This document shows, in pieces, positions 35,423 to 43,581 of a DNA stretch of 64,000 nucleotides. A model generated the notes under the pieces. That model was not told the DNA's origin and did no database searches. It saw only the letters and a program-made list of their open reading frames with translations. Each line of letters begins with the position of its first letter. Position 1 is the first letter of the stretch. Position numbers and translations under genes: made by a program. Source of the DNA: Firmicutes bacterium ADurb.Bin193 (GTDB lineage: Bacteria; Bacillota; Clostridia; Monoglobales; Firm-18); assembly GCA_002070105.1 (NCBI GenBank), contig MWCQ01000001.1:62001-126000 (forward strand), in the 5' to 3' direction.

Positions 35423-36307
35423 TTACGAATCCGTTATTGTGCCTCCGTTGACATGCAAAACCTGCCCCGTTACATACGCCGAATCATCAGAGGCGAGATA
35501 GACATAAGCCGGAGCTATTTCGAACGGCTGAGCCGCCCGTCCGAGCGGGACATCCTGTCCGAATTTGGCGACATCCTCCTTGCTGAAGCTTGAGGTTATA
35601 AGCGGCGTCCATACAGGGCCGGGCGCAACAGCGTTGACGCGTATGCCGCTTTTCGCCAGTGACAGCGCCAAAGAGCGGGTTAGTGATACAATTGCCCCTT
35701 TGGTTGCGGAATAGTCAATAAGGGTTGGCTGACCTTTGTATGCCGTAACCGAGCTTGTGTTTATAATTGAATCGCCCGATTTCATGTAAGGCAATGCCGC
35801 CTTGGTCATTAAAAAATAACTTAAAATATTTGTATCAAATGTGTTTGTAAGCTGCTTAGCCGTTATATCCTCTATGCTGTTTTGAGGGAACTGCACTGCG
35901 ATATTGTTTACCAGAATGTCAATGTGGCCGAATTCCCGAATAGTTTGGTCAATTACCCGTTGTGCCGCCTGCTCCTCCTTCAGGTTGCATTTAATTGTAA
36001 TACACCGTCTTCCCAACGCTTCGACCATAAAAGCAGTCTGTGTTGCATCCTCCTGCTCACTGAAGAAGGGGATAACAATGTCAGCGCCTTCCTTAGCATA
36101 GGCAACCGCCACGGCCTGCCCTATGCCGCTGTCACCGCCTGTAATTATGGCAACCCTTCCGCTTAATTTCCCCGATGCCTTATATGCCGGATTGTCGGTA
36201 ATCGGCATTGGGTTCATCATCTGCTGTGAGCCAGGCTGTAGCTCCTGATGCTGTTCGGGAAACGCTGTGGGGATATTGACCTGTGCGTTTTGATAGGTCT
36301 TATTCAT
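35423..36307 (-). CDS. short-chain dehydrogenase/reductase (YghA/YhdF-type)
   Basis: 294 residues. A ~45-residue N-terminal extension (PTAFPEQHQELQPGSQQMM) typical of the YghA/general-stress SDR group precedes the Rossmann fold: nucleotide site ITGGDSGIGQAVA, NNIA, and catalytic Ser with YSATK (Tyr-x-x-x-Lys). C-terminal SDR end GQVLHVNGG. In Bacillus relatives are general-stress proteins; the substrate is unknown. Monocistronic. Confidence 0.9.
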   Translation of the reverse strand: MNKTYQNAQVNIPTAFPEQHQELQPGSQQMMNPMPITDNPAYKASGKLSGRVAIITGGDSGIGQAVAVAYAKEGADIVIPFFSEQEDATQTAFMVEALGRRCITIKCNLKEEQAAQRVIDQTIREFGHIDILVNNIAVQFPQNSIEDITAKQLTNTFDTNILSYFLMTKAALPYMKSGDSIINTSSVTAYKGQPTLIDYSATKGAIVSLTRSLALSLAKSGIRVNAVAPGPVWTPLITSSFSKEDVAKFGQDVPLGRAAQPFEIAPAYVYLASDDSAYVTGQVLHVNGGTITDS

Positions 36308-36384
36308 TTTTTACACATCCTTTTAATTGGAATCCTATTTATTATCCCCGAATTTAAAAAATTAAACACGCAGGCAAAAAAATT

Positions 36385-36415
36385 TCGAATGTAGTGCGTG
36401 ACGACCCCGGCACGC
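36385..36415 (-). repeat. GC-rich intergenic repeat (copy 1)
   Basis: Contains GACGACCCCGGCACGCCG within otherwise AT-rich DNA. Read on the minus strand it resembles 38107-38151 and 58200-58228. Confidence 0.5.
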
Positions 36416-36436
36416 CGAACACCATTAAAAACAGAT

Positions 36437-36467
36437 AAAAAAACACCATTCATAAGAATGATGTTTT
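36437..36467 (-). terminator. terminator of the interrupted surface-protein gene
   Basis: On the minus strand AAAACATCATTC / GAATGGTGTTTT with a 4-nt loop (one G-T pair), followed by more T. It lies just after the 36481 stop. Confidence 0.7.
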
Positions 36468-36480
36468 AATAAAATTAACC

Positions 36481-36768
36481 TTACGGTTTGCTTTTGGAAA
36501 CACTTGTTATTATGGGCTGTAGCATATTGCCTTTTAACAAAAATACTTTCATGCTTCTTACAGAACCGTCGATTACGATACTGTCGAAAAAATCCTCGGT
36601 ATTATTTGAGTCAATATTTTTTTCGACACATTTTGAATTTATTAAAATATTTTTGCTGTCGTATAATGCAACAATCATTCGTACATTTTGAGTTTCGTTT
36701 GAAATGTTTTTAACCCGTGTACTTACATTTATTCCTCCTATGTCGGGTAACAAATTATTATAACCGTC
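36481..36768 (-). pseudogene. C-terminal module cut off by an in-frame TGA
   Basis: Directly after the TGA at 36771-36769, the same frame stays open for 95 codons (DGYNNLLPDIGGINVSTRV to the stop at 36481). It matches the shared C-terminal module of the two plus-strand surface genes: VALYDSKNILINSK aligns with AVHDSKNKLLKVKSR, and RSMKVFLLKGNMLQPI with YIIKVFLWDGMDNITPI. It is thus the missing end of the upstream gene. An internal TTG (36753) with GGAGG-like bases only downstream gives little support for separate translation. Confidence 0.65.
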
Positions 36769-38031
36769 TCAAGAATCGAATATCTTTATATCGTCCACAA
36801 TAAAATCTTCATTTATACTTGTATTCGGATCGTATATTGACAAAACTTTAAACCCATAATCGGTAGTGCTGTTGTCACTTTGCAGTCTTATCACAAACTT
36901 ATTACCGGGTACGGTTACAGTCTTACCTGCCAGGAAATTCCCTGTAAACGGGCTGCCCTTTATATTATTGCCGTCTTTATCCATAATGAATATATAATCA
37001 TAACCCGTTTCCACAAATGTATTCGAAGAGAAAGTAATTGATATCGGTCCGGATGAATTGTCACTTTCGTACATCCATTCGATATTGCAATTATTTGAAT
37101 ACGGATGGGCAGATTCCATATATGGCGAGGGTTCAAAGCTTACGGTATAAGTATTTGCCGTTATATTATCCGGCGCAAAGAGATTTATAACAGTATTCTC
37201 TTCAAGTGATGTCGCGTTTTGAATTTCCAAATTCACACCGTCATTGTCAACAGCGGCGGTAATCTTCGGAACGCTTTTCGTTCCGAAGGGAAGCAATACC
37301 GTATAAGCCGTGGCTTTTTTGTTGAATACGGGCGATAGAGTTCCCGCCGACACAGTAAGACTTGACAGCATCGGCAAAACAGACACAATAATATTTGTTG
37401 ATTTGTCATTTATGCTTGCGGTAATTGTTGCATCACCATATCCCTTAGCCGTAATCAGACCTGTTTTCGAATCAACCTCCAAAACCGACGGATTACTTGA
37501 GCTGTATGCAACGGCGTCGGTAACATCAATGCTGTAGCCGTCCGCCGTTTTTGCGGTTATTGTCAGTTGATAACTTTCATTCAGACTCAATGTACATTTT
37601 TTTATATTCGATAAAAGCTCGGAAACTTCTAACGGTATGGGTGTTATATCCGTTATCCTAAATCCGTAATAAGTTACATTATCATCAGTAACCAGCCTTA
37701 TGTTAAATGTATGGTCGGGGACCACAACCGTTTTGCTGGCAAGAGATGTCCCTGAAAAAGGGCTTCCGGGAATGTTTTTACCTTTACTGTCGGTAATATA
37801 AATTTCATCATAGAGACTTTCCGTTTTTGTATCGTCAGAAAATGCAATCTGCAGTTTGCCTATAAAATCAGGTTCTGTATAAGTCCAGGTTTTATCCGTA
37901 TTATTTTCATAGGGATGATCCGACTCTATGCTTATTACATCATTCATATTTATCGTGTATACGGATATCTGAGAAAAAGCAAATAAGCCAAATGTAGAGG
38001 CAATTAACAAATATAATAAAAATTTCTTCAA
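36769..38031 (-). CDS. secreted protein with two CUB-like domains, Big2 and cadherin-like beta domain (interrupted)
   Basis: 420 residues before a TGA. Signal peptide about 1-25. CUB-like domain 1 (about 33-135) opens with ESDHPYENNTDKTWTY; a Big2-like Ig fold follows (about 142-220, SSSNPSVLEVDSKTGLITA), then a cadherin-like beta sandwich (about 222-310, AYTVLLPFGTK). CUB-like domain 2 (about 312-405) opens with ESAHPYSNNCNIEWMY. It ends IVDDIKIFDS-TGA, while its sister genes continue into a C-terminal module that is still present downstream in frame. Read through, it would be about 516 residues. Confidence 0.8.
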   Translation of the reverse strand: MKKFLLYLLIASTFGLFAFSQISVYTINMNDVISIESDHPYENNTDKTWTYTEPDFIGKLQIAFSDDTKTESLYDEIYITDSKGKNIPGSPFSGTSLASKTVVVPDHTFNIRLVTDDNVTYYGFRITDITPIPLEVSELLSNIKKCTLSLNESYQLTITAKTADGYSIDVTDAVAYSSSNPSVLEVDSKTGLITAKGYGDATITASINDKSTNIIVSVLPMLSSLTVSAGTLSPVFNKKATAYTVLLPFGTKSVPKITAAVDNDGVNLEIQNATSLEENTVINLFAPDNITANTYTVSFEPSPYMESAHPYSNNCNIEWMYESDNSSGPISITFSSNTFVETGYDYIFIMDKDGNNIKGSPFTGNFLAGKTVTVPGNKFVIRLQSDNSTTDYGFKVLSIYDPNTSINEDFIVDDIKIFDS

Positions 38032-38106
38032 TATAAGTATATACCCCCTTATATGTTATTATATTTATCATTAATTTTGTCTTGACATATTCGGTTGCAG
38101 AAAAGC

Positions 38107-38151
38107 GTAGGGCGTGTTCACAATCGGCACGCCGGGTTCGTCGTGCCCTAC
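38107..38151. repeat. REP-like palindromic element (copy 2)
   Basis: 45 nt with inverted ends GTAGGGC / GCCCTAC and a core CGGCACGCCGGGTTCGTCG. The core matches 58200-58228. Confidence 0.6.
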
Positions 38152-38341
38152 AAATATATGTCCATCTGTTTAATGAGTGGCTTTGATGAAAATTGTCGGA
38201 TTTTGTCATATTATACCTCTATTTTACTATAATGTCAATATCAAGTTATAAAAATCGCAATGCACCGAAGCCGCAATCATTGTTTTTTCGCATTAAGATT
38301 CTTCGCTTCGCTCGGAATGACAGGCTTGACGGAACATTCGC

Positions 38342-38371
38342 TTGACATACCGATATACAGTTTAATATAAT
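38342..38371 (+). promoter_or_regulatory. sigma-A-type promoter of larEBC
   Basis: TTGACA (38342-38347), 18-nt spacer, TATAAT (38366-38371), 53 nt before the larE ATG. Confidence 0.7.
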
Positions 38372-38423
38372 ATACATAATACCGCATTTTAACTTTACAG
38401 GGCGGCGCAAAGGGAGCATATTT

Positions 38424-39227
38424 ATGGACGCACATACAAAATTAGATGTATTAAAAGAATATTTAACGGAACTTAAAAGCGTCGCCGTTGCGTTTTCGGG
38501 CGGGGTTGACTCGACATTTTTGCTGAAAATTGCGCACGACACACTCGGTGATAATGCGGTTGCGGTGACTGCCCGCTCATGCTCCTTCCCCGAAAGAGAG
38601 TTAAATGAGGCAAAGGAATTTTGTACCCTAAATAATATTCGGCATATAATTTTCGATTCGGAGGAGCTTGAAATCGAAGGCTTTTCAGAAAATCCTCCCG
38701 AACGGTGTTATCTTTGCAAAACTGAGCTTTTTACGAAAATTAAGGAAATTGCCGAACAAAACGGTCTTCTGGCTGTTGTCGAAGGCTCCAACACGGACGA
38801 TACGGGGGATTACAGGCCCGGTCTTCGGGCTGTTGCGGAGCTTGGTATTAAAAGCCCTCTGCGCCATGCGGGGCTTTGTAAGGAGGATATTCGCCTTCTG
38901 TCAAAGGAACTCGGTCTTCCCACATGGAAAAAGCAGTCGTTTGCTTGCCTTGCATCACGATTTGTCTACGGCGAATCGATTACAGAGGAAAAACTTAAAA
39001 TGGTCGACCGGGCGGAGCAGCTTCTTCTTGATTTGGGGTTTTCACAGGTTCGCGTTCGTATTCACGGCAATCTTGCGCGCATTGAAATTTCACCGAATGA
39101 ATTTGATAAAATTATTCAACCGATCTGTCGTGATACTGTATACAAAGGGCTTAAAAAGCTTGGTTTTGCTTATATTTCGCTTGATTTGGCGGGATATAGG
39201 ACAGGTAGCATGAACGAGGTTTTATAA
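38424..39227 (+). CDS. larE: LarE, sulfur insertase for the nickel-pincer cofactor
   Basis: 267 residues. PP-loop AFSGGVDSTFLLKIAH near 23-38 adenylates the carboxylates of the pyridinium dicarboxylate precursor. Cys175 in SFACLASRFVYGE is the sulfur-donating position of LarE. Cys95 and Cys98 (ERCYLCKTE) give a further CxxC. Lactobacillus plantarum LarE has only the single Cys and is consumed; three-Cys LarE proteins have been reported to carry a [4Fe-4S] cluster and act catalytically, so this one is probably of that type. First gene of larEBC; GGGAG ribosome site. Confidence 0.93.
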   Translation: MDAHTKLDVLKEYLTELKSVAVAFSGGVDSTFLLKIAHDTLGDNAVAVTARSCSFPERELNEAKEFCTLNNIRHIIFDSEELEIEGFSENPPERCYLCKTELFTKIKEIAEQNGLLAVVEGSNTDDTGDYRPGLRAVAELGIKSPLRHAGLCKEDIRLLSKELGLPTWKKQSFACLASRFVYGESITEEKLKMVDRAEQLLLDLGFSQVRVRIHGNLARIEISPNEFDKIIQPICRDTVYKGLKKLGFAYISLDLAGYRTGSMNEVL

Positions 39228-39239
39228 AAGGAGCTTAAA

Positions 39240-39998
39240 ATGGACAGATCAGAGCTTTTGAAACTGCTTTACTCCGTTAAAAGCGGAGAGGTCACGCCCG
39301 AATGGGTGACCGAAAAACTGAAAACGGCTCCGTTTGAGGATTTGGGATTTGCCAAGGTTGACCATCACCGCGCCCTTCGCAAGGGCGTGGGCGAGGTTAT
39401 ATTCGGGCAGAGTAAAACCCACGAACAGATTTTGGGTATTGTAAAAGCCATGGTTAAAAGCGGTGCATCCGATATTATTGTCACTAAACTTTCGGCGGAA
39501 GCGGCGGAGGTAATCTCAAAAGAATTTGAGCTTATATATCATCCTCTTCCTCTCTTTGGCATTGTAAACCCCGACAGCAGTAAACAAAAGTACGGCTCGG
39601 TTGTTGTCGTGTCGGGCGGAACAAGCGATATGCCCGTTGCCGAGGAGGCCGCGCTTACCGCGGAGACCTTGGGGAGCAAAGTCACAAGAGTATATGATGC
39701 GGGCGTTGCGGGGCTTCACAGGCTGCTTGCGCATCTTGACGAGTTTTCGTCCGCAAGGGCGATTGTTGCCGTTGCGGGAATGGAGGGCGCGCTTGCGAGC
39801 GTTGTGGGCGGGCTTGCGGAATGTCCCGTAATCGCCGTCCCCACAAGCGTCGGCTATGGAGCAAGTTTCGGCGGCATATCCGCGCTTTTATCCATGCTAA
39901 ACTCATGTGCGAACGGGGTCGGGGTTGTTAATATAGACAACGGCTTCGGTGCGGGGTATCTTGCACATATTATTAATAAAACGGGAGAGGTAGTATGA
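39240..39998 (+). CDS. larB: LarB, pyridinium-3,5-biscarboxylate synthase
   Basis: 252 residues. N-terminal LarB region (DLGFAKVDHHRALRKGVGEV) and a PurE-like C-terminal domain (VVVVSGGTSDMPVAEEAALTAE, then VAVAGMEGALASVVGGL). LarB carboxylates and hydrolyses nicotinic acid adenine dinucleotide, the first step of the cofactor path. It starts 12 nt after larE and overlaps larC by 4 nt. Confidence 0.94.
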   Translation: MDRSELLKLLYSVKSGEVTPEWVTEKLKTAPFEDLGFAKVDHHRALRKGVGEVIFGQSKTHEQILGIVKAMVKSGASDIIVTKLSAEAAEVISKEFELIYHPLPLFGIVNPDSSKQKYGSVVVVSGGTSDMPVAEEAALTAETLGSKVTRVYDAGVAGLHRLLAHLDEFSSARAIVAVAGMEGALASVVGGLAECPVIAVPTSVGYGASFGGISALLSMLNSCANGVGVVNIDNGFGAGYLAHIINKTGEVV

Positions 39999-41203
39999 GA
40001 ACACTTCATCTTGAATGTCGCATGGGTGCGGCGGGCGATATGCTTTGCGCGGCTTTATATGAGCTTTGTCCCGACAAGGAAGGTTTTTTGTCAGCGATGA
40101 ATTCGCTTGGACTTAAAGGTGTTAAGGTATCGGCGGTGTCCGAGGAAAAATGCGGCATTGTCGGCACAAGAATAGTCGTGACCGTAGGCGGGCATGAGGA
40201 GGAAAGCCTTGACTACTCCCACTCGCATGAAGGCAAACACAGTCATTCTCATACACACTCATCCTTTGACGATATATGCTGTTTAATCCAAGGCCTTAGC
40301 CTTCCGAAGAAGGTCGGGGAAAATGCGATCGGCATTTACACTCTATTGGCGCAGGCCGAGGCCGGTGTTCACGGCAAGGATGCGGGCTCTGTCCACTTCC
40401 ATGAGGTCGGTGCGCTTGACGCGGTTGCGGACATTGTCGGGTTTTGCCTGCTTGTCGATATGCTGGGCTACCCCGAAATTACCGCCTCGCCCGTTCATAC
40501 GGGTTCCGGTCATGTTCATACCTCCCACGGCGTTTTGCCTGTTCCCGCACCCGCGACGGCACGCCTTCTAATCGGAATACCCACATATTCCGACGGTACG
40601 GTCGGGGAGCTTTGCACTCCCACGGGCGCGGCGGTTTTGAAATACTTTGCTTCGGATTTTCGCGCCATGCCCGCTATGGTGACCGAAAAAATCGGATACG
40701 GCATGGGCAAAAAGAATTTTGAAAGCGCAAATTGCGTAAGGGCTTTTTGGGGCAGGAGATTTGAAAAACAGACAAAAGATATGATTGCGGAACTTAGATG
40801 CAACATTGACGATATGACGCCCGAGGCAATAGCCTTTGCAACCGAAACGCTTATGCAAAGCGGTGTAAAGGATGTATATGTCCAGCCCGTTTTTATGAAG
40901 AAAAACCGCCCCGCGTTTGTAATTGTCTGCCTGTGCGACGAAGCGGACTGTGAAAGGATTGCGGGGCTTCTTTTAAAGCACACGACCACAACGGGGGTCA
41001 GAAAATTTGTGTGCGAAAGGTATGTTATGGACAGAAAAACCGAAGAAATAAATACATCATTGGGCAAAATCCGCATAAAGCGCTCAACGGGGTACGGCGT
41101 TTCAAAGTCAAAGCCCGAATACGACGATGTCGCGCGTGCGGCAAGGGATAAAAGCCTCTCATTTGAGGAGGCATGCAGGATAATAAGCAAAGAAATCGGA
41201 TAG
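39995..41203 (+). CDS. larC: LarC, nickel insertase (LarC1 and LarC2 in one frame)
   Basis: 402 residues in one uninterrupted frame. N-terminal part with ECRMGAAGDMLCAALYEL, a His-rich loop (about 67-88, SHSHEGKHSHSHTHSS) and FHEVGALDAVADIVG; the C-terminal LarC2 domain starts near 250 (ELRCNIDDMTPEAIAF). In Lactobacillus plantarum larC1 and larC2 need a programmed frameshift; none is needed here. It inserts nickel using CTP. It overlaps larB as ATGA. Confidence 0.93.
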   Translation: MRTLHLECRMGAAGDMLCAALYELCPDKEGFLSAMNSLGLKGVKVSAVSEEKCGIVGTRIVVTVGGHEEESLDYSHSHEGKHSHSHTHSSFDDICCLIQGLSLPKKVGENAIGIYTLLAQAEAGVHGKDAGSVHFHEVGALDAVADIVGFCLLVDMLGYPEITASPVHTGSGHVHTSHGVLPVPAPATARLLIGIPTYSDGTVGELCTPTGAAVLKYFASDFRAMPAMVTEKIGYGMGKKNFESANCVRAFWGRRFEKQTKDMIAELRCNIDDMTPEAIAFATETLMQSGVKDVYVQPVFMKKNRPAFVIVCLCDEADCERIAGLLLKHTTTTGVRKFVCERYVMDRKTEEINTSLGKIRIKRSTGYGVSKSKPEYDDVARAARDKSLSFEEACRIISKEIG

Positions 41204-41218
41204 TTTTAACGAACATAC

Positions 41219-41256
41219 AAAAAAAGTGTATTGCAAAATGCAACACACTTTTTTTG
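41219..41256 (+). terminator. terminator after larC
   Basis: Stem AAAAAGTGTATTGC / GCAACACACTTTTTTT (one bulge), AAAAT loop. Its AT-rich arms make it usable on both strands, so it may also end the convergent SLH gene. Confidence 0.8.
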
Positions 41257-41266
41257 ATTTCTTTTG

Positions 41267-43561
41267 TTATTCCTGAACAATCAAAACTCTTACAAGCCCT
41301 CCGTTTGTAAGCGGTCTGTCGATAAAGGGTCTTGCGAATTGTATCTTGAATGAATCAATATCGTCCAATGAAATCTTGGTATATTTGAAATCCTTGTAAA
41401 GGTAGATCTGAACATCGCTCGCAAGCTTATAGCTTTCCTTTCCGATTTTCACCCGTTGTGCGTCTATTGCGGAAAACGCTCCGTTTGTCACCACCTCGGC
41501 AAGCGGCAGAAGGCTGACAAGAGAATTGTTTTGGATGTTAACCATAACCGCATCACCCTCTTTGGGGCTGAATACCTTACTTTGACTGTATGACTTTTCT
41601 GTTCCGTCAATCAAAAGTTTATAGGTGGAACTTGTCCTCATATCCTTTGCCTCGGCGCTTCTTCCCGTTACAATGCCGTATTTGTATGCGCCGTGGGTAA
41701 CATTGTTAAGGACAATAAACTGAATATCTCCAAAAACCGAATCAGTCTCGGCGTGTACCACATGTGCTTCATTCAGGCTGGGTATGGTTATGTCGGACAG
41801 GTTTATTATTTTAGCGACCGCCTCGCCCGACTCGTCTATTGCGGGGGAATACAAAAGGTCAACTATCTTAGCATCTTTTGCAAACCAGTACCTGCCGATT
41901 CTGTTTGCATCGAAATCAATTTTTCCGCTTATTTTCTGAGCCGTAAGAATTCTCGGAATCAAAATTCCGTCCGTGAATTTATATTCGATAACCCGCCCGC
42001 GATAGCTTCGGTAGTCACGGTCCGTCCTAAACTCCTGAACAATACCCGATATGGTAAATGCCTTCAGATAATTTTCCATTATGCCGGTATCCTCGTTTTT
42101 GCGTTCGAACGACGAGAGGATAATACCATAAGATGTAAGGTCGGCGGATGTCATATTCACCGCGCTTACAACTCTTCCGTCGCGCCCCAAAAGCAGAGTC
42201 ATATAATCGTTTATCTTATACGAGCCTGGATACTCGCCCAGTAGCTTAACTGCGTTTTGCGTTTCGATATCGTACTCTACGCCCGACAGCACTATTTTAG
42301 AAACGCCGGCTTTGTTCGGAAGCGCCTTTTCATAAACGCCCGACACCTTGTCACAGTATGAATACAGTATGTTTGACACGCTGTTATAGTACACGACATC
42401 ATACGCTTTAATCTGTGTAAGGCTTGACTCGTATCCGTCACGGATAACCCTAAGCGAAGCGGGGTCGGTAAACGGATAGCCGCCCACCGAGGTTTCGTTC
42501 CCCTTAAAGTCCGCAGTTATAACAAACGGTCCGAGCATCTCAAAGTCTTTGATAACGGCATAGTCATAGCCGCCGTCATCCGAAAAGTACACAGCCATTG
42601 TCATACCCGTTTCCACTTTTGAGCTTACATCGGCAAAGGTCCTTTTCGCGCCCTGATAATAAACTATGGAGTTATCGCCTATTTTCATGGATGATGCCAC
42701 GCCGTTTTCCGTGTACGCCATTTCATTGCCGACAACGCTTTGGACAATAATCTCCTTACCCTTTTGGCTGATGGGTATAACATTAACCGCCTTCTGGTCG
42801 CGGTTTAAGACAAGTTTAACCTTTTTGGTGACATAGCTTTTAACTATATCGTTTAAAACCTTGTAGGATCCGATGGTCGTGCTTACCTCATCGGAAAGAA
42901 GGTTTTTGTTTTCGCTGTTCGTCGCAAGGACAATACACTCGTTTGTGATGGTATATTTCATTTTCTCAATAAGTTTGGTGTTTGTCTGAGCAACATCGGT
43001 AAGAAGCGCCCTGTCGAGGATTACTGCCATATCCGCCCTTGTAATGCCGTCATAGTCGCCATAGCTCATCCCTTGGGTCAGGGAAAGCTCCGCCGCCTTT
43101 GCGGTATACGCTTCTGGCCAGTTGTCGCCGAGCACCTGGTTCGAATAACCGAGAAGCCGAAGAACAACTGTAACAGCCTCGGCAAAAGAAAGCCTCTTTT
43201 CGGGAATGTAAGTTCCGTCGGGGTAGCCCAAAATAAGGTTGTTTTTGGCCGCAACCGTTATGTAGCCGCTCGCCCAATAGCTCCCGTCCATATCCGAATA
43301 AAGGCTTGTGCCGTAGCTTGCCGCCGCCTCGCCCTCCTTCCCCGAAACTACCGTGGCTATCTTCGCCATCTCCGCGCGGGTAAGCCCGGCGTCGGGGTCG
43401 AACACTCCCTCGCCCTTTCCGCTCAAGACCCCGTAATCCGAAAGCCTGTCCACAGCCTCGGCATAGTAGCTTTTCGGGTCAATATCGGAAAAAGCCGCAA
43501 AGGCAACCGCCTGTAAAAAAACTGCCATAGCAAGGATAAACGCCGTTAATTTTCTTCTCAT
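41267..43561 (-). CDS. S-layer homology (SLH) domain surface protein
   Basis: 764 residues. Signal peptide about 1-22 (QAVAFA). Three SLH domains fill about 22-190; repeats start FSDIDPKSYYAEAVDRLSD, YSDMDGSYWASGYITVAAK and DNWPEAYTAKAAELSL, each followed by ITRAE- or LSFAE-type segments. These bind pyruvylated cell-wall polymer. The remaining ~570 residues form a beta-rich region with no domain I can name. Such a layout fits an S-layer or outer-surface protein. Ribosome site GAGGTGATG. Confidence 0.88.
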   Translation of the reverse strand: MRRKLTAFILAMAVFLQAVAFAAFSDIDPKSYYAEAVDRLSDYGVLSGKGEGVFDPDAGLTRAEMAKIATVVSGKEGEAAASYGTSLYSDMDGSYWASGYITVAAKNNLILGYPDGTYIPEKRLSFAEAVTVVLRLLGYSNQVLGDNWPEAYTAKAAELSLTQGMSYGDYDGITRADMAVILDRALLTDVAQTNTKLIEKMKYTITNECIVLATNSENKNLLSDEVSTTIGSYKVLNDIVKSYVTKKVKLVLNRDQKAVNVIPISQKGKEIIVQSVVGNEMAYTENGVASSMKIGDNSIVYYQGAKRTFADVSSKVETGMTMAVYFSDDGGYDYAVIKDFEMLGPFVITADFKGNETSVGGYPFTDPASLRVIRDGYESSLTQIKAYDVVYYNSVSNILYSYCDKVSGVYEKALPNKAGVSKIVLSGVEYDIETQNAVKLLGEYPGSYKINDYMTLLLGRDGRVVSAVNMTSADLTSYGIILSSFERKNEDTGIMENYLKAFTISGIVQEFRTDRDYRSYRGRVIEYKFTDGILIPRILTAQKISGKIDFDANRIGRYWFAKDAKIVDLLYSPAIDESGEAVAKIINLSDITIPSLNEAHVVHAETDSVFGDIQFIVLNNVTHGAYKYGIVTGRSAEAKDMRTSSTYKLLIDGTEKSYSQSKVFSPKEGDAVMVNIQNNSLVSLLPLAEVVTNGAFSAIDAQRVKIGKESYKLASDVQIYLYKDFKYTKISLDDIDSFKIQFARPFIDRPLTNGGLVRVLIVQE

Positions 43562-43581
43562 CTGCCATCACCTCATACAGT

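Larger units (their letters stand above)
38032..38423. other. 392-bp gap with repeat elements and larE promoter
   Basis: No gene seen. It holds the divergent promoters of the interrupted surface gene and larE, the hairpin element at 38107-38151, and a stretch at 38287-38322 (ATTAAGATTCTTCGCTTCGC followed by TCGGAATGACAGG) of the kind that recurs between genes in many gut Clostridia. Confidence 0.6.

Noticed and set aside
36769-36771. TGA as a selenocysteine codon in the surface protein
   Set aside because: No redox context, no hairpin of SECIS type seen just downstream, and the sister proteins have no Cys at this point.
39995-41203. Programmed frameshift in larC
   Set aside because: LarC1 and LarC2 are in one open frame here, so none is needed.
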